Below are positions 25,384-34,061 of a DNA stretch of 64,000 bases, piece by piece. The notes under the pieces were generated by a model. The model ran no database searches, was not told the DNA's origin, and worked only from the letters and a program-made list of their open reading frames with translations. The stretch covers positions 1-64,000 of the forward strand of contig NZ_JBAKHX010000039.1 of the NCBI RefSeq assembly GCF_036906915.1, read 5' to 3'. This DNA is from Phytohabitans sp036906915. GTDB taxonomy: Bacteria; Actinomycetota; Actinomycetes; Mycobacteriales; Micromonosporaceae. Position 1 is the first letter of the stretch; each line of letters opens with the position of its first letter. The translations under genes were made by a program, and so were the position numbers.

Positions 25384-25603
25384 AGCACCCCACGAAGTCC
25401 TTCCGCTTCGCTCCACGACTCCGCGGGGGCCCCGCATGAAGCACCCCACGAAGTCCTTCCGCTTCGCTCCACGACTCCGCGGGGGCCCCGCATGAAGCAC
25501 CCCACGAAGTCCTTCCGCTTCGCTCCACGACTCCGCGGGGGCCCCGCATGAAGCACCCCACGAAGTCCTTCCGCTTCGCTCCACGACTCCGCGGGGGCCC
25601 CGC
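25380..25603 (+). repeat. Four identical 56-bp units, each a coupled mini-ORF
   Basis: Four head-to-tail copies of a 56-bp unit (25380, 25436, 25492, 25548). Each unit reads as a 19-codon ORF, MKHPTKSFRFAPRLRGGPA, whose TGA overlaps the ATG of the next unit (ATGA). The first ATG overlaps the monooxygenase stop, and the last TGA overlaps the ATG of the alpha/beta hydrolase. The copies appear identical, which implies recent amplification or homogenisation. Unit length is 2 modulo 3, the value needed to keep this junction pattern. Confidence 0.93.
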
Positions 25604-26410
25604 ATGAGCACCAGGATCATTCGTTTTCGTGACTGGGCGCGTCCGGTGCGGCCGGTACGCCGTGAGGTGTTGTCGGCGACCCCGGAGTCCGACGAGGGCA
25701 AGCCGCCGGTGCTGTTCGTGCCCGGGTTCGGGCACGGCGCGTGGGTGTTCGCCGAGCACTGGCTGGAGCATGCCGCGTCCCGCGGGTTCCCTGCGCACGC
25801 GGTCAGCCTGCGTGGGCATGGCGGCAGCGGCCCTGGGCCGAAGGCCACGCTTCGGGCGTACACGCATGATGTCGTGCAGGTGGCGGCGAGCCTGCCGCGC
25901 CAGGCCGTGCTGGTCGGGCAGGGGGCTGGGGCTCTGGTGGTGGAGCGCGCCTTGGCGCGCTACCCGGCGCGCGCCGCGGTGCTGGCGGCGCCGGTGCTCG
26001 GCGGGTGGGTGACGCTGGCGACGGCGCTGCGGCGCAATCCGGCGGGGACGGCGCCGGCGGTGTTCGGCGGGCGGTTGCGGATGGGGCGCCGCCAGCTTTT
26101 CAGCCGCGAGGTCCCGGAGGCGACGGCGAAGGCCTACACAGCGCGGCTCGGCCGCGCCTCGGCGCGCGCGCAGTGGCAGCTGCTCGCGCATCGCGCGACC
26201 GAGCCGCCGGTCGGTGATCCGCCGGTACTGGTGGTAGGCAGCCCCGACGACCGTGTGGTGCCGGCGTCGGCGCTGACGAAGGCGGCTCGCCGGTACGGTG
26301 GTGCGCCGTTGATGTTTCCCGGTATGGGTCACGACCTAATGCTCGACGCGCGCTGGCGCGAGCCGGTCGACGCCATCCTGGACTGGCTGGACAAGGGCGC
26401 CACCATGTGA
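25604..26410 (+). CDS. Alpha/beta-hydrolase fold protein lacking the nucleophile Ser
   Basis: A 268-residue alpha/beta-hydrolase fold protein. The oxyanion-side strand is VLFVPGFGHGAWVF, the acid is probably in VVGSPDDRVVP, and the His is in GMGHDLM. The nucleophile elbow, normally G-x-S-x-G, reads LVGQGAGAL, with GGG (Gly) where Ser is expected, so ordinary esterase catalysis is doubtful. It may be a non-catalytic binder or use another mechanism. It lies after the flavin monooxygenase through the 56-bp repeat chain, which suggests co-translation with that enzyme. Confidence 0.82.
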   Translation: MSTRIIRFRDWARPVRPVRREVLSATPESDEGKPPVLFVPGFGHGAWVFAEHWLEHAASRGFPAHAVSLRGHGGSGPGPKATLRAYTHDVVQVAASLPRQAVLVGQGAGALVVERALARYPARAAVLAAPVLGGWVTLATALRRNPAGTAPAVFGGRLRMGRRQLFSREVPEATAKAYTARLGRASARAQWQLLAHRATEPPVGDPPVLVVGSPDDRVVPASALTKAARRYGGAPLMFPGMGHDLMLDARWREPVDAILDWLDKGATM

Positions 26411-26456
26411 GCGCATCCGGTCCACTGTAGACATAAAGCGGTCCTGGGGAGGCGCT

Positions 26457-26954
26457 ATGGCGAACGGTGATGTCCCGCTGGTGGTCTGCGTGTCGGCCGA
26501 CCTCGAACTACGCAAGTGGATCGTGCAACGTATCGACCGGCGTACGCCGGTGCTGGTCTGCACCGACCTGGACGAGCTGCGTGCCACGCTCTTCCCGGCC
26601 GAGACAAGACCGGCCGGAGAGGCGCCGAGACCGGCAGGCGGCGCGGCGGAGCCAGCGGCGGCGGTCAGTCACGGCGAGTTCGTCGTCGACGTCGACGGTC
26701 ACCAGGTCACGTGGCGCGGCGGCGTGGTGGCGACGACGCGGCGGGAGCGGGAACTGCTCGCCCGGCTCGCCCGTCCACCGCTTGCGGTGTGGCCGTACGA
26801 GAAGCTGTTCGTCGAGGTCTGGGGCGGCTCGTACCTGGGCGACTCGTCGATACTGCACTCGGCGGTGAAGCGGCTGCGCCGCAAGCTCCGGGGCGCCGAC
26901 GGGGCACCGGGGATCGAGACGGTGCGCGGCGTCGGGTACCGGCTCAGCTCGTAA
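26457..26954 (+). CDS. OmpR/PhoB-type winged-helix regulator with reduced N-terminal domain
   Basis: A 165-residue protein. The C-terminal 95 residues are a winged-helix DNA-binding domain (TTRRERELLARLARPP, then SSILHSAVKRLRRKLRG and IETVRGVGYRLSS). The first 55 residues (VPLVVCVSADLELRKWIV) look like a short remnant of a receiver domain without the acidic pocket, so phosphorylation control is unlikely. GGGAGGCGCT precedes the ATG. Its last 11 bases overlap the convergent otsA gene. Target unknown. Confidence 0.82.
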   Translation: MANGDVPLVVCVSADLELRKWIVQRIDRRTPVLVCTDLDELRATLFPAETRPAGEAPRPAGGAAEPAAAVSHGEFVVDVDGHQVTWRGGVVATTRRERELLARLARPPLAVWPYEKLFVEVWGGSYLGDSSILHSAVKRLRRKLRGADGAPGIETVRGVGYRLSS

Positions 26955-28356
26955 GGCGGGTCATCAGCGAGCCCGACCGGTCCAGCGCGGTGACGTACGA
27001 CCGGGCCCAGGCCTGGATGTCGTGGGTGCGCAGGTGCGCGCGCATGGCGGCCATCCGGCCGCGCACGTCGCTCGGTGCGGCTTCGAGCGCGTGCATGAGC
27101 GTGAGCTTGAGCCCGTCGAGGTCGTGCGGGTTGACCAGGTACGCCTGGGTCAGCTCGGCGGCGGCCCCGGCGAACTCGCTGAGCACCAGCGCGCCGTCGC
27201 CGTCGACGCGGGCGGCGACGTACTCCTTGGCCACGAGGTTCATGCCGTCGCGCAGCGGGGTGACCATCATGACGTCGGCCGCGCGGTACAGTGCGGCCAG
27301 CTCGGCCCGGTCGAAGGGCTGGTTGAGGTAGTGGATGGCGGGCTCACCGACCCGGCCGAACTCGCCGTTGATGCGGCCCACCTCGCGCTCGACCCGGTCG
27401 CGGAGGATCTGGTACTGCTCGACCCGCTCGCGGCTCGGCACCACGACCTGGACCAGCACCGTGTCGCGCACCTTGATGTGTCCGTCGGCGAGCAGTTCGC
27501 TGTATGCCTTGAGCCGGTGCTCGATGCCCTTGGTGTAGTCCATCCGGTCGACGCTGAGGATCATGTGCTGTGGCTCGCCGAGGTCCTTACGCAGTTGGTT
27601 CGCGTGGGCCACCACGTCGGGGCGTGCCGCCAGCACCTCCATCTCGGCCATGTCGATCGACACCGGGAAGGCACCGATGCGGACCACCCGGTCTTCGACC
27701 GCGATCCGCCGGTCGGTGGCCGGCACCTGGAGCACCTTGGCCGCGAGCTGGGCGAAGTTGTGCGCCGCCTGGGCACGCTGGAACCCGACCAGGTCGGCGC
27801 CCAGCATCCCCAGCAGCAGCTCGGCGCGGCGGGGCAGCTGCATGAAGAGCTCTGGCGGCGGGAACGGCACGTGCAGGAAGAAGCCGATCAGCAGGTCGGG
27901 CCGGAGAGCACGGAGCATCCCCGGCACGAGCTGAAGATGGTAATCCTGCACCCAGACGACCGCGCCGGGCTCGGCCGCCTCGGCCGCAGCCTCGGCGAAC
28001 CGCTGGTTGACCCGCTGGTACGACTCCCACCAGCGGCGGTGGTAGACGGGCTGCTCGACCGCGTCGTGGTACAGCGGCCACAGGGTCGCGTTGGCGAAGC
28101 CCTCGTAGTGCTGGCGCACGTCGTCTTCGGAGAGGGCGACGGTGCGCATGCGGACGCCGTCGATGTCGGGCAGGGTCGGCGCGGTGTCGGTGCCGCCCGC
28201 CCAGCCGACCCAGATGGCCGGCGCATGCTGGAGGATCGGGTGCAGGGCACTGACCAGGCCGCCCGGGCTGCGACGCCATTCACAAGCGCCGTCGGGCGCC
28301 ACGGTGTCGTCGACGGGCAAGCGGTTGGCCACCACCACGAGGGAACTCTGCCGCAT
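26944..28356 (-). CDS. otsA: Alpha,alpha-trehalose-phosphate synthase (GT20)
   Basis: Makes trehalose 6-phosphate from UDP-glucose (or GDP-glucose) and glucose 6-phosphate, the first step of the OtsAB route. The 470-residue protein has the N-terminal VVVANRLPV and GLVSAL loop, VWVQDYHLQLVPGML, SVDRMDYTKGIEHRL, and the donor-site RDGMNLVAKEYVAAR. All are canonical. No otsB (phosphatase) gene is visible in the window. A small dyad, TAGGA and TCCTA separated by four bases, lies in the upstream region near 28402. Confidence 0.94.
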   Translation of the reverse strand: MRQSSLVVVANRLPVDDTVAPDGACEWRRSPGGLVSALHPILQHAPAIWVGWAGGTDTAPTLPDIDGVRMRTVALSEDDVRQHYEGFANATLWPLYHDAVEQPVYHRRWWESYQRVNQRFAEAAAEAAEPGAVVWVQDYHLQLVPGMLRALRPDLLIGFFLHVPFPPPELFMQLPRRAELLLGMLGADLVGFQRAQAAHNFAQLAAKVLQVPATDRRIAVEDRVVRIGAFPVSIDMAEMEVLAARPDVVAHANQLRKDLGEPQHMILSVDRMDYTKGIEHRLKAYSELLADGHIKVRDTVLVQVVVPSRERVEQYQILRDRVEREVGRINGEFGRVGEPAIHYLNQPFDRAELAALYRAADVMMVTPLRDGMNLVAKEYVAARVDGDGALVLSEFAGAAAELTQAYLVNPHDLDGLKLTLMHALEAAPSDVRGRMAAMRAHLRTHDIQAWARSYVTALDRSGSLMTRLTS

Positions 28357-28481
28357 TGGGCACCTCGTCTCGGTGCGCGCGCATCGGTTGGGGTCTTCGC
28401 CTATTAGGAGTATTCCTACTGACGCGAAGTTACGCGAGTGTTACGCAGTGACAACAGAGGTCGATGAATTTCGCTGAATCC

Positions 28482-29273
28482 TCAAACCACCGCGCCGTCG
28501 TCCGGGTCATCCTCTTCGTCATCTCCGGAGCGCAGCCGCAGCACCAGCGTGACAAACCCGGTGAGGATCGCCGCGAAACCCAGGACGGTCGCGACGGCCC
28601 GGTCGATGGGCGCCAGGTCGGGAAACAGGAAAAGCAGGAAGCCGCCGATGATGGCGAGGATGCCGACCACGGCGTACTTGGAGATGCGCGGCAGCGGTGG
28701 TGGTGGCGGTGGCGTGTAGCTCTCGTCGTCGTCCGCCGGCAGTTGCGCGCCGAACGTGTCCAGACCGTCCAGTAGGGAGGGTTCGGGCTTCGCGGGCGCC
28801 AGCTTCGGGGGCGTGAGCGTTATGTCTGTGATATGGGTCGCGTCCGCGAGGCCGTCGCTCTCGGTGCGGACCTCAGGGGCCCGGCCACTCGGCACGTCCT
28901 CCACCGCCGGCCAGGGCGGCGTCCGCGTGTCCACGTCAGCATGGTACCCAGCCACGATGCGCGCCCACTCGGTCTCGACGTCCGGCTCCTTGGCGGCTGC
29001 CGCCTCGTCGGTCAGCCGCGTCAGGTAGTCGCGGGCCACGGCCAGATGGGCACGGTCGACATACAGGCGGTCGGTCGGCCGGGATGGCATCGTGGTGGTG
29101 CGCGTCACGGGGTTGAGGTCGGACGACGGCTGGAGGTACGCCGCGATGCCACCCGCCGCGAGCACGTCGAGCAGGTGCTCGCCGACCCGGGGATCGACGT
29201 CGCCGGCGACGGCGTACTCGGTCGCGTCGAGCCCGTTGTCCCGCCGACCCCGCCGCGCGCCACCCGCAGTCAC
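28482..29273 (-). CDS. Membrane protein with C-terminal helix pair (DUF308-like)
   Basis: A 263-residue protein. The N-terminal 110 residues are soluble and resemble a signal-transducing PII-like (DUF2007) fold, with ARDYLTRLTDEAAAA helices. A Pro-rich linker (PPPPPPLPRIS) follows, then two hydrophobic helices (VVGILAIIGGFLLFLFPDLA and AVATVLGFAAILTGFVTLVL) and an acidic tail DDEEDDPDDG. GTG 29273 has GGAGGA upstream. Function unknown. It is divergent from the acyltransferase gene. Confidence 0.78.
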   Translation of the reverse strand: MTAGGARRGRRDNGLDATEYAVAGDVDPRVGEHLLDVLAAGGIAAYLQPSSDLNPVTRTTTMPSRPTDRLYVDRAHLAVARDYLTRLTDEAAAAKEPDVETEWARIVAGYHADVDTRTPPWPAVEDVPSGRAPEVRTESDGLADATHITDITLTPPKLAPAKPEPSLLDGLDTFGAQLPADDDESYTPPPPPPLPRISKYAVVGILAIIGGFLLFLFPDLAPIDRAVATVLGFAAILTGFVTLVLRLRSGDDEEDDPDDGAVV

Positions 29274-29444
29274 CGCTTGTCCTCCTCGCGCGCCTTGCTC
29301 TGCTTCCCTCACGGCAACACTCGCCGTGCTCTGAATCGTGACACGGCGAGGACAGGTTCGGGGAGTGCGTTGTGGTGCGGTGTACCTGGTTCGTAGGCTC
29401 ATTGCCGACAGTTCCCGGCGCGGAACTCTGCGGGAAGGACGCGC

Positions 29445-30149
29445 GTGCTCTACTGGTTGCTCAAGTACATCCTGCTCGGGCCATGGCTGAGATTGATCTG
29501 GCGGCCCCGGGTCGAGGGTCGGGAGCACGTTCCTGACTTCGGGCCGGCGATCATCGCGAGCAACCACCTGTCGTTCTCCGACTCGATCTTCATGCCGCTG
29601 ATGGTGAAGCGGAAAGTCACCTTTGTCGCCAAAGCCGAGTATTTCACTGGTAAAGGGATCAAGGGTTGGCTCGTGAAGATGTTCTTCGTCGGCACCGGCA
29701 CGATCCCCGTCGACCGGTCCGGCGGGCGAGCCGCCCAGGCCGCCCTCGACACTCAGCTCCGCGTGCTCCGCGAGGGCAAGCTGGCCGGCATCTACCCGGA
29801 GGGCACCCGCTCCCCGGACGGCCGGCTGTACCGGGGCAAGACGGGCGTCGCCCGGCTCGCCCTGGAAAGCGGCGCCCCGGTGATCCCGGTCGTCATGCTC
29901 AACCTCGACGAGATCCAGCCACCAGGCAAGATCATTCCGAAGGTCAAGCGGGTGCACATCCGGTTCGGGGCGCCCCTCGACTTCAGCCGGTACGCGGGGA
30001 TGGCGGGCGATCGGTTCGTCGAGCGGGCGATCACGGACGAGATCATGTACGAGCTGATGGAGCTGTCGGGGCGCGAGTACGTGGACATCTACGCCCAAAA
30101 AGTCAAGTCCAAGCCCGCCCCCGAACCTTCGACCCCCATAGCCGCCTGA
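29445..30149 (+). CDS. plsC: 1-acyl-sn-glycerol-3-phosphate acyltransferase family protein
   Basis: Membrane-associated PlsC-type acyltransferase, 234 residues, which acylates lysophosphatidate to phosphatidate or a related acceptor. The catalytic HX4D motif is ASNHLSFSD and the phosphate-binding motif is YPEGTRSPDG. A hydrophobic N-terminus (LYWLLKYILLGPWLRLIW) anchors it. GTG 29445 has GGAAGGA upstream. Because actinobacteria carry several PlsC paralogues, the exact acceptor is uncertain. The gene ends before element copy f. Confidence 0.9.
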   Translation: MLYWLLKYILLGPWLRLIWRPRVEGREHVPDFGPAIIASNHLSFSDSIFMPLMVKRKVTFVAKAEYFTGKGIKGWLVKMFFVGTGTIPVDRSGGRAAQAALDTQLRVLREGKLAGIYPEGTRSPDGRLYRGKTGVARLALESGAPVIPVVMLNLDEIQPPGKIIPKVKRVHIRFGAPLDFSRYAGMAGDRFVERAITDEIMYELMELSGREYVDIYAQKVKSKPAPEPSTPIAA

Positions 30150-30199
30150 CCTCGCACCGCGCCGGCGCACCGCGCCGTGGCGTGCCGGCGCGCGCGGCC

Positions 30200-30262
30200 G
30201 CCCGCGGCCCTTTCCGCGGCGCGCCCGCGGCCCTTTCCGCGGCGCGCCCGCGCCCCCTTGCC
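30200..30262. repeat. 23-bp GC-rich tandem tract
   Basis: Two and a half copies of a unit containing GGCCCTTTCCGCGGCGC, directly left of copy f on its core side. Confidence 0.75.
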
Positions 30263-30264
30263 GC

Positions 30265-30342
30265 CGATCAAGGGCAAACGCACGTGGTTTGATCTCTTTT
30301 CCGCGTGCATTTGCCCTTGATCGATGCAGATCTCCTTGATCG
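30265..30342. repeat. Dispersed 78-bp palindromic element, copy f (tail right)
   Basis: Between the convergent plsC and cyclase genes. Core hairpin, then right half-site ending CTCCTTGATCG. The next copy to the right (g) has the same orientation, so copy f has no inverted partner. Confidence 0.85.
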
Positions 30343-30360
30343 ACGAGGCGAAGCCGCGCC

Positions 30361-30468
30361 TGCGGCGTGCGGGCGCGGCGTGCGGGCGCGGCGTGCGGGC
30401 GCGGCGTGCGGGCGCGGCGTGCGTGCGGGACGGGCGCGGCATGCGGGACGGGCGCGGCATGCGGGCGC
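30361..30468. repeat. 13-bp GC-rich minisatellite
   Basis: A unit close to GCGGCGTGCGGGC is repeated about five times and then degenerates to GGACGGGCGCGGCATGC repeats, ending at the stop codon of the cyclase gene. Confidence 0.8.
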
Positions 30469-30470
30469 CG

Positions 30471-33400
30471 TTAGGAGGCTAGAGGCGCGTAGCGGGGGTG
30501 GGTGCCGGCCTCGGCCAGGCGGAGGAGGCCGGGCGCGCGGTTGCGGTGGGCGAACGCCCGCACCTCCGTCAGTGCCACGTCCGCGCCCGCCCGGTCGCCG
30601 GCACGCCTCAGCTCCCCAACCGCCAGCGTCAGGGCAAGTATCCGGTCGGTAGCGTCGGGGATCCCGGCATAGATCTCGGCGGCAGCCAGATACCCCGCCG
30701 CGTTGGCCGCGAGCGTGTGCCGGGCCGCGTCGACCCACGGGGTGCGGTGCCTCACCTCGGCCAGCATGCCGGCGACCCGGGCGGTGGCGTCGGCGCCGGT
30801 CAGCACGGCCGCGTACGCCGCCGCCGTCACCCATTCGCCGCTGGCCAGTACCGGAACGCGGCGCCACGAGTCGGCCAGCTCGGTGAGCAGCGCACCCGCC
30901 TCGCGCCGCCGCCCCTGGAGCGCCCGGCACAGCGCGCCGAGCCCGAGCGCGGTCCAGTGTGGCCGGTGGAAGCCGCTGCCCCGGGCCGCTTCGAGCGTGG
31001 CGTCGACGTCGTCGGCGCTCTGGTCGCCGCGCAGCACCCGCAGGGCGGAGCGCAGTCCGCGTACCTGGATGTCCCAGCGCCCGCCCGGGGTTTCGAGGAA
31101 GGCGTCGGCGGCGGCCAGAAGGGCACCGAAGTCACCGGCGAAGTACGCCCGCATGGCCTCGCCGGAGTACCCGGTGGCCAGCGTCTGCCCGGTCCCGGAG
31201 GAACTGGAGGAGGAGCGGAGCAGCTCGTCGGAGCGTACCCAGTCGCCTTCCTCGCGCACCGCGTACGCGAGGTTTTGCACGGCCCGGGGGAGCGCCCGCA
31301 GCCGCCGTTCCCGGCACAGCCGGGTGACCGCCCACAGTTCGTCGAGCCCGGCGGGGTCGCCGAGCTGGTATCGCGCCATCGCGACGGTGATGCGCGCGTT
31401 CGCCAGTACCTCGGCGGCGTCCGGGGCGGGCAGCCTGGAGGCGATCTCGACCGCCGCGCCCGCGGCGGCGATGGCTGGCTCGCCCTCGTAGTTGAGCATG
31501 TGCGAGCGGCCCAGTTCCGCGTACGCGTCGGCCTTTACCACGGTGTCGGGCAGGCTGTCGAAGAGCTCGACCGCCCGGTCCAGGCACGACAGTGCCGCGG
31601 GCCGGTCGGCGCGCAGCCAGGCGGCTTGGCCGAGCAGCGTCCAGGCGCGCGCGGCACCGGCGTGGTCGCCGGCGGCGAGGAGGCGGCCGGCGAGGTCGGT
31701 GAGGCCGTCGGTGCCGTCCAGGTGCCCGTCGCGGCGGAACGCGATCTCGGTGGCCAGCAGGTCGAGTCGCAGGTCGTCACCGGCCTCGGGGAGGCCCAGC
31801 GCTCGCTCGGCGTGGCCGCCGGCCGCGTCCAGGGCGTGCAGCGCGTACGCCCGGCGGGCCGCCCGGTGCAGCGCGTCGCGCGCGGCGGCGGCGTACCGCC
31901 CAGCGGGCAGCCCGAGGGCCCGGGCGGTCTCGTGGGCGGCCCAGCGGTGGTGGGTCAGCACGTCGGCGAGGTCGGTGTCGCGGGTGCCGGAGAGCGCGTC
32001 GAGCCAGTCGGCGGTGTGTTCGTGCCGGGCGACCCGTTCGGTGCGGGGGAGCCGCTGGTAGCAGACGTCTCGCACGAGCACGTGCCGGAACCGGAACTCG
32101 GGCTGCCCGGCGATCGTCGACTCGGGCAGCTCGTGCACGAAGTCGCGCTGGACGAGGCGGCGCAGCGAGCGCTCGACCAGCTCGACGGGCTGCCCGAGCG
32201 AGGCGGCGACGGCACCCGGCCAGAAGTGGCTGCCCACGACCGCCGCGGCGAGCAGGGCGGCGCGGTCGGTGCTGTCGAGCAGGTCGACCCGGTTGGCGAT
32301 GATGGCGTGTACCCCGTCGGGCATTGGCAGGTCGCGCGCCTTGTCCAGTGACCACCCTCGCCCGGACTGGCGCAGCGCGCCCTGCTCGATGAGCATCCGC
32401 ACGTACTCGTGGGCGTAGAGCGGGTTGCCGTCGGCCATTTCGATGAGCCGGTGCAGCATGTCGGCCGCGAACGCCGGCTGGCCGAACAGGTGTCCGTAGA
32501 TCGCCGCGATCCCGGCGTCGCGCAGCGGCGGCAGCGTGATGCTGAGTGCCCCGGCCATCGTGCGCGCCCATGCCGGTGCGTGGTCGGCCAGTTCGGGGCG
32601 TGCGGTGCACAGGATCATCAGCGGGACGTCGCGGGCGGCGCCGGCGAGCAGGTCGAGGAAGCGCAGCATGGTCTCGTCGGCCCAGTGCAGGTCTTCGAAG
32701 ACCAGTACCGTCGGCCGGCGCCCTGCCAGCGCGACCAGGAAGCGCCGCCACGCGGACTCGGCCTCTTCGGCGGGCGTCCGGGCGTTGTCGAGGTCGACCC
32801 GGCTCGGCCCGCCTCGCAGGCCGACGAGCGGGCGCAGCGCGCCCACGAGGCGTTCGGCCTCGGCGGGCGGCACGAGCTCGCGTACCGTCGCCGCCAGCCG
32901 CCGTTCGGCGGTGGGTGCGGGATCGGTGTCGAGGATGCCGGCCTCGGCCTTGACGATGTCGGCGAGCGCGGCGAACGTGACGTTTTCCCCGAACGGGGGA
33001 CAGTGGCCGACGTGCCACGTGATCGGCTCGGTGACGAGGCCGCGCAGCTCGTTTACGAGGCGGCTCTTGCCGATCCCCGCCTGCCCGAAGACGGTGACGA
33101 GCTGCGGCGTGCGGTCGCGCAGGGCCCGCTGCAGGGCGTTGGTGAGCAGGCTCACCTCGTGCTCGCGGCCGGTGAGTGGGGTGGCGTCGGCAGGGCGGTC
33201 GGTCCCCGGGCGGCGCAGGGGTGCCGCGGCGAGCCAGACCTCGGTAGGCGCCGAGCGCCCGCGCAGTGTCACCGGCTCGTGCGCGGCGTATCTGATGCCG
33301 GACCGGGTCAGCGCGTGCGTGGTGCCGCAGACCAGCACGCCGCCGGGCGGCGCGATCGACTGCATCCGTGATGCGGTGTTGACCACGTCGCCGGCCACGA

Positions 33401-33986
33401 TCGCCTGGCCGCCGTCGCGGGCGGCGGCCACGTCGACGAGTGCCTCGCCGGTCGCCACCCCGACCCGGAAGCGCAGGTCGCCGGCGCCTGGCGGGGCGAA
33501 GCGGGCCAGCACCCGCTGCAACTCAAGACCCGCCCGTACGCAGCGAAGCGCGTCTGTCTCGGTGGCCACCGGCGCGCCGAACAGTGCCATCACGGCGTCG
33601 CCGATGTACTTCTCCACCACGCCGCCGTACTGCCCGATGACCCGGCGGGCGGCGGAGAAGAAGCCGGTCTGCAGGCCGCGCACCTGTTCCGGGTCGGCGC
33701 GTTCGACGTACGGCGTGAAATCGATCAGGTCTACGAAGAGCACGCTGATGCGGCGGCGGTCCTCCTGCGGTACCGGTGTGGCTGGCGCACTGCGCAGCGC
33801 GGCGCCGCATCCGGTGCAGAACGCCGTCCCCGCGGCGTGCTGCCGCCCGCAGCGCGGGCAGGCGGCTGGAAGCTCGGCGCCGCAGGACGCGCAGAAGCGG
33901 TCGTCGAGTGCGGCTGCCCGGGCACACCGGGGACATGGGGCGGTGATGCCGTCCTCCTGAGGTGGGGGCTGCACGATCGCCGGCAA
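30471..33986 (-). CDS. Class III adenylate/guanylate cyclase with AAA-type ATPase and TPR-like tail
   Basis: A large signalling protein of 1171 residues. Two zinc ribbons (CPRCARAAALDDRFCASC and CPRCGRQHAAGTAFCTGC) occupy about 18-60. The cyclase domain spans about 80-250 (VLFVDLIDFTPYVER, EKYIGDAVMALFGAP) and keeps the metal-binding Asp residues. An ATPase domain follows with Walker A VFGQAGIGKSRL near 305 and VLVFEDLHWADE. The long C-terminus is helical and TPR-like. It may make cAMP for the Crp-type regulator encoded just upstream. The start is uncertain: TTG 33986 or GTG 33974. Confidence 0.88.
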   Translation of the reverse strand: MPAIVQPPPQEDGITAPCPRCARAAALDDRFCASCGAELPAACPRCGRQHAAGTAFCTGCGAALRSAPATPVPQEDRRRISVLFVDLIDFTPYVERADPEQVRGLQTGFFSAARRVIGQYGGVVEKYIGDAVMALFGAPVATETDALRCVRAGLELQRVLARFAPPGAGDLRFRVGVATGEALVDVAAARDGGQAIVAGDVVNTASRMQSIAPPGGVLVCGTTHALTRSGIRYAAHEPVTLRGRSAPTEVWLAAAPLRRPGTDRPADATPLTGREHEVSLLTNALQRALRDRTPQLVTVFGQAGIGKSRLVNELRGLVTEPITWHVGHCPPFGENVTFAALADIVKAEAGILDTDPAPTAERRLAATVRELVPPAEAERLVGALRPLVGLRGGPSRVDLDNARTPAEEAESAWRRFLVALAGRRPTVLVFEDLHWADETMLRFLDLLAGAARDVPLMILCTARPELADHAPAWARTMAGALSITLPPLRDAGIAAIYGHLFGQPAFAADMLHRLIEMADGNPLYAHEYVRMLIEQGALRQSGRGWSLDKARDLPMPDGVHAIIANRVDLLDSTDRAALLAAAVVGSHFWPGAVAASLGQPVELVERSLRRLVQRDFVHELPESTIAGQPEFRFRHVLVRDVCYQRLPRTERVARHEHTADWLDALSGTRDTDLADVLTHHRWAAHETARALGLPAGRYAAAARDALHRAARRAYALHALDAAGGHAERALGLPEAGDDLRLDLLATEIAFRRDGHLDGTDGLTDLAGRLLAAGDHAGAARAWTLLGQAAWLRADRPAALSCLDRAVELFDSLPDTVVKADAYAELGRSHMLNYEGEPAIAAAGAAVEIASRLPAPDAAEVLANARITVAMARYQLGDPAGLDELWAVTRLCRERRLRALPRAVQNLAYAVREEGDWVRSDELLRSSSSSSGTGQTLATGYSGEAMRAYFAGDFGALLAAADAFLETPGGRWDIQVRGLRSALRVLRGDQSADDVDATLEAARGSGFHRPHWTALGLGALCRALQGRRREAGALLTELADSWRRVPVLASGEWVTAAAYAAVLTGADATARVAGMLAEVRHRTPWVDAARHTLAANAAGYLAAAEIYAGIPDATDRILALTLAVGELRRAGDRAGADVALTEVRAFAHRNRAPGLLRLAEAGTHPRYAPLAS

Positions 33987-34061
33987 CTCTGCCGAATACC
34001 GAGTATCTCGTCCCCGCCGACCACCCGGAAGCGGGTGGACGGCCCAATCATGGTTGGCAGC

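Noticed and set aside
25380..25603. The regular 56-bp units as a CRISPR array
   Set aside because: There are no variable spacers; units are directly abutting and identical, and no cas genes are nearby.
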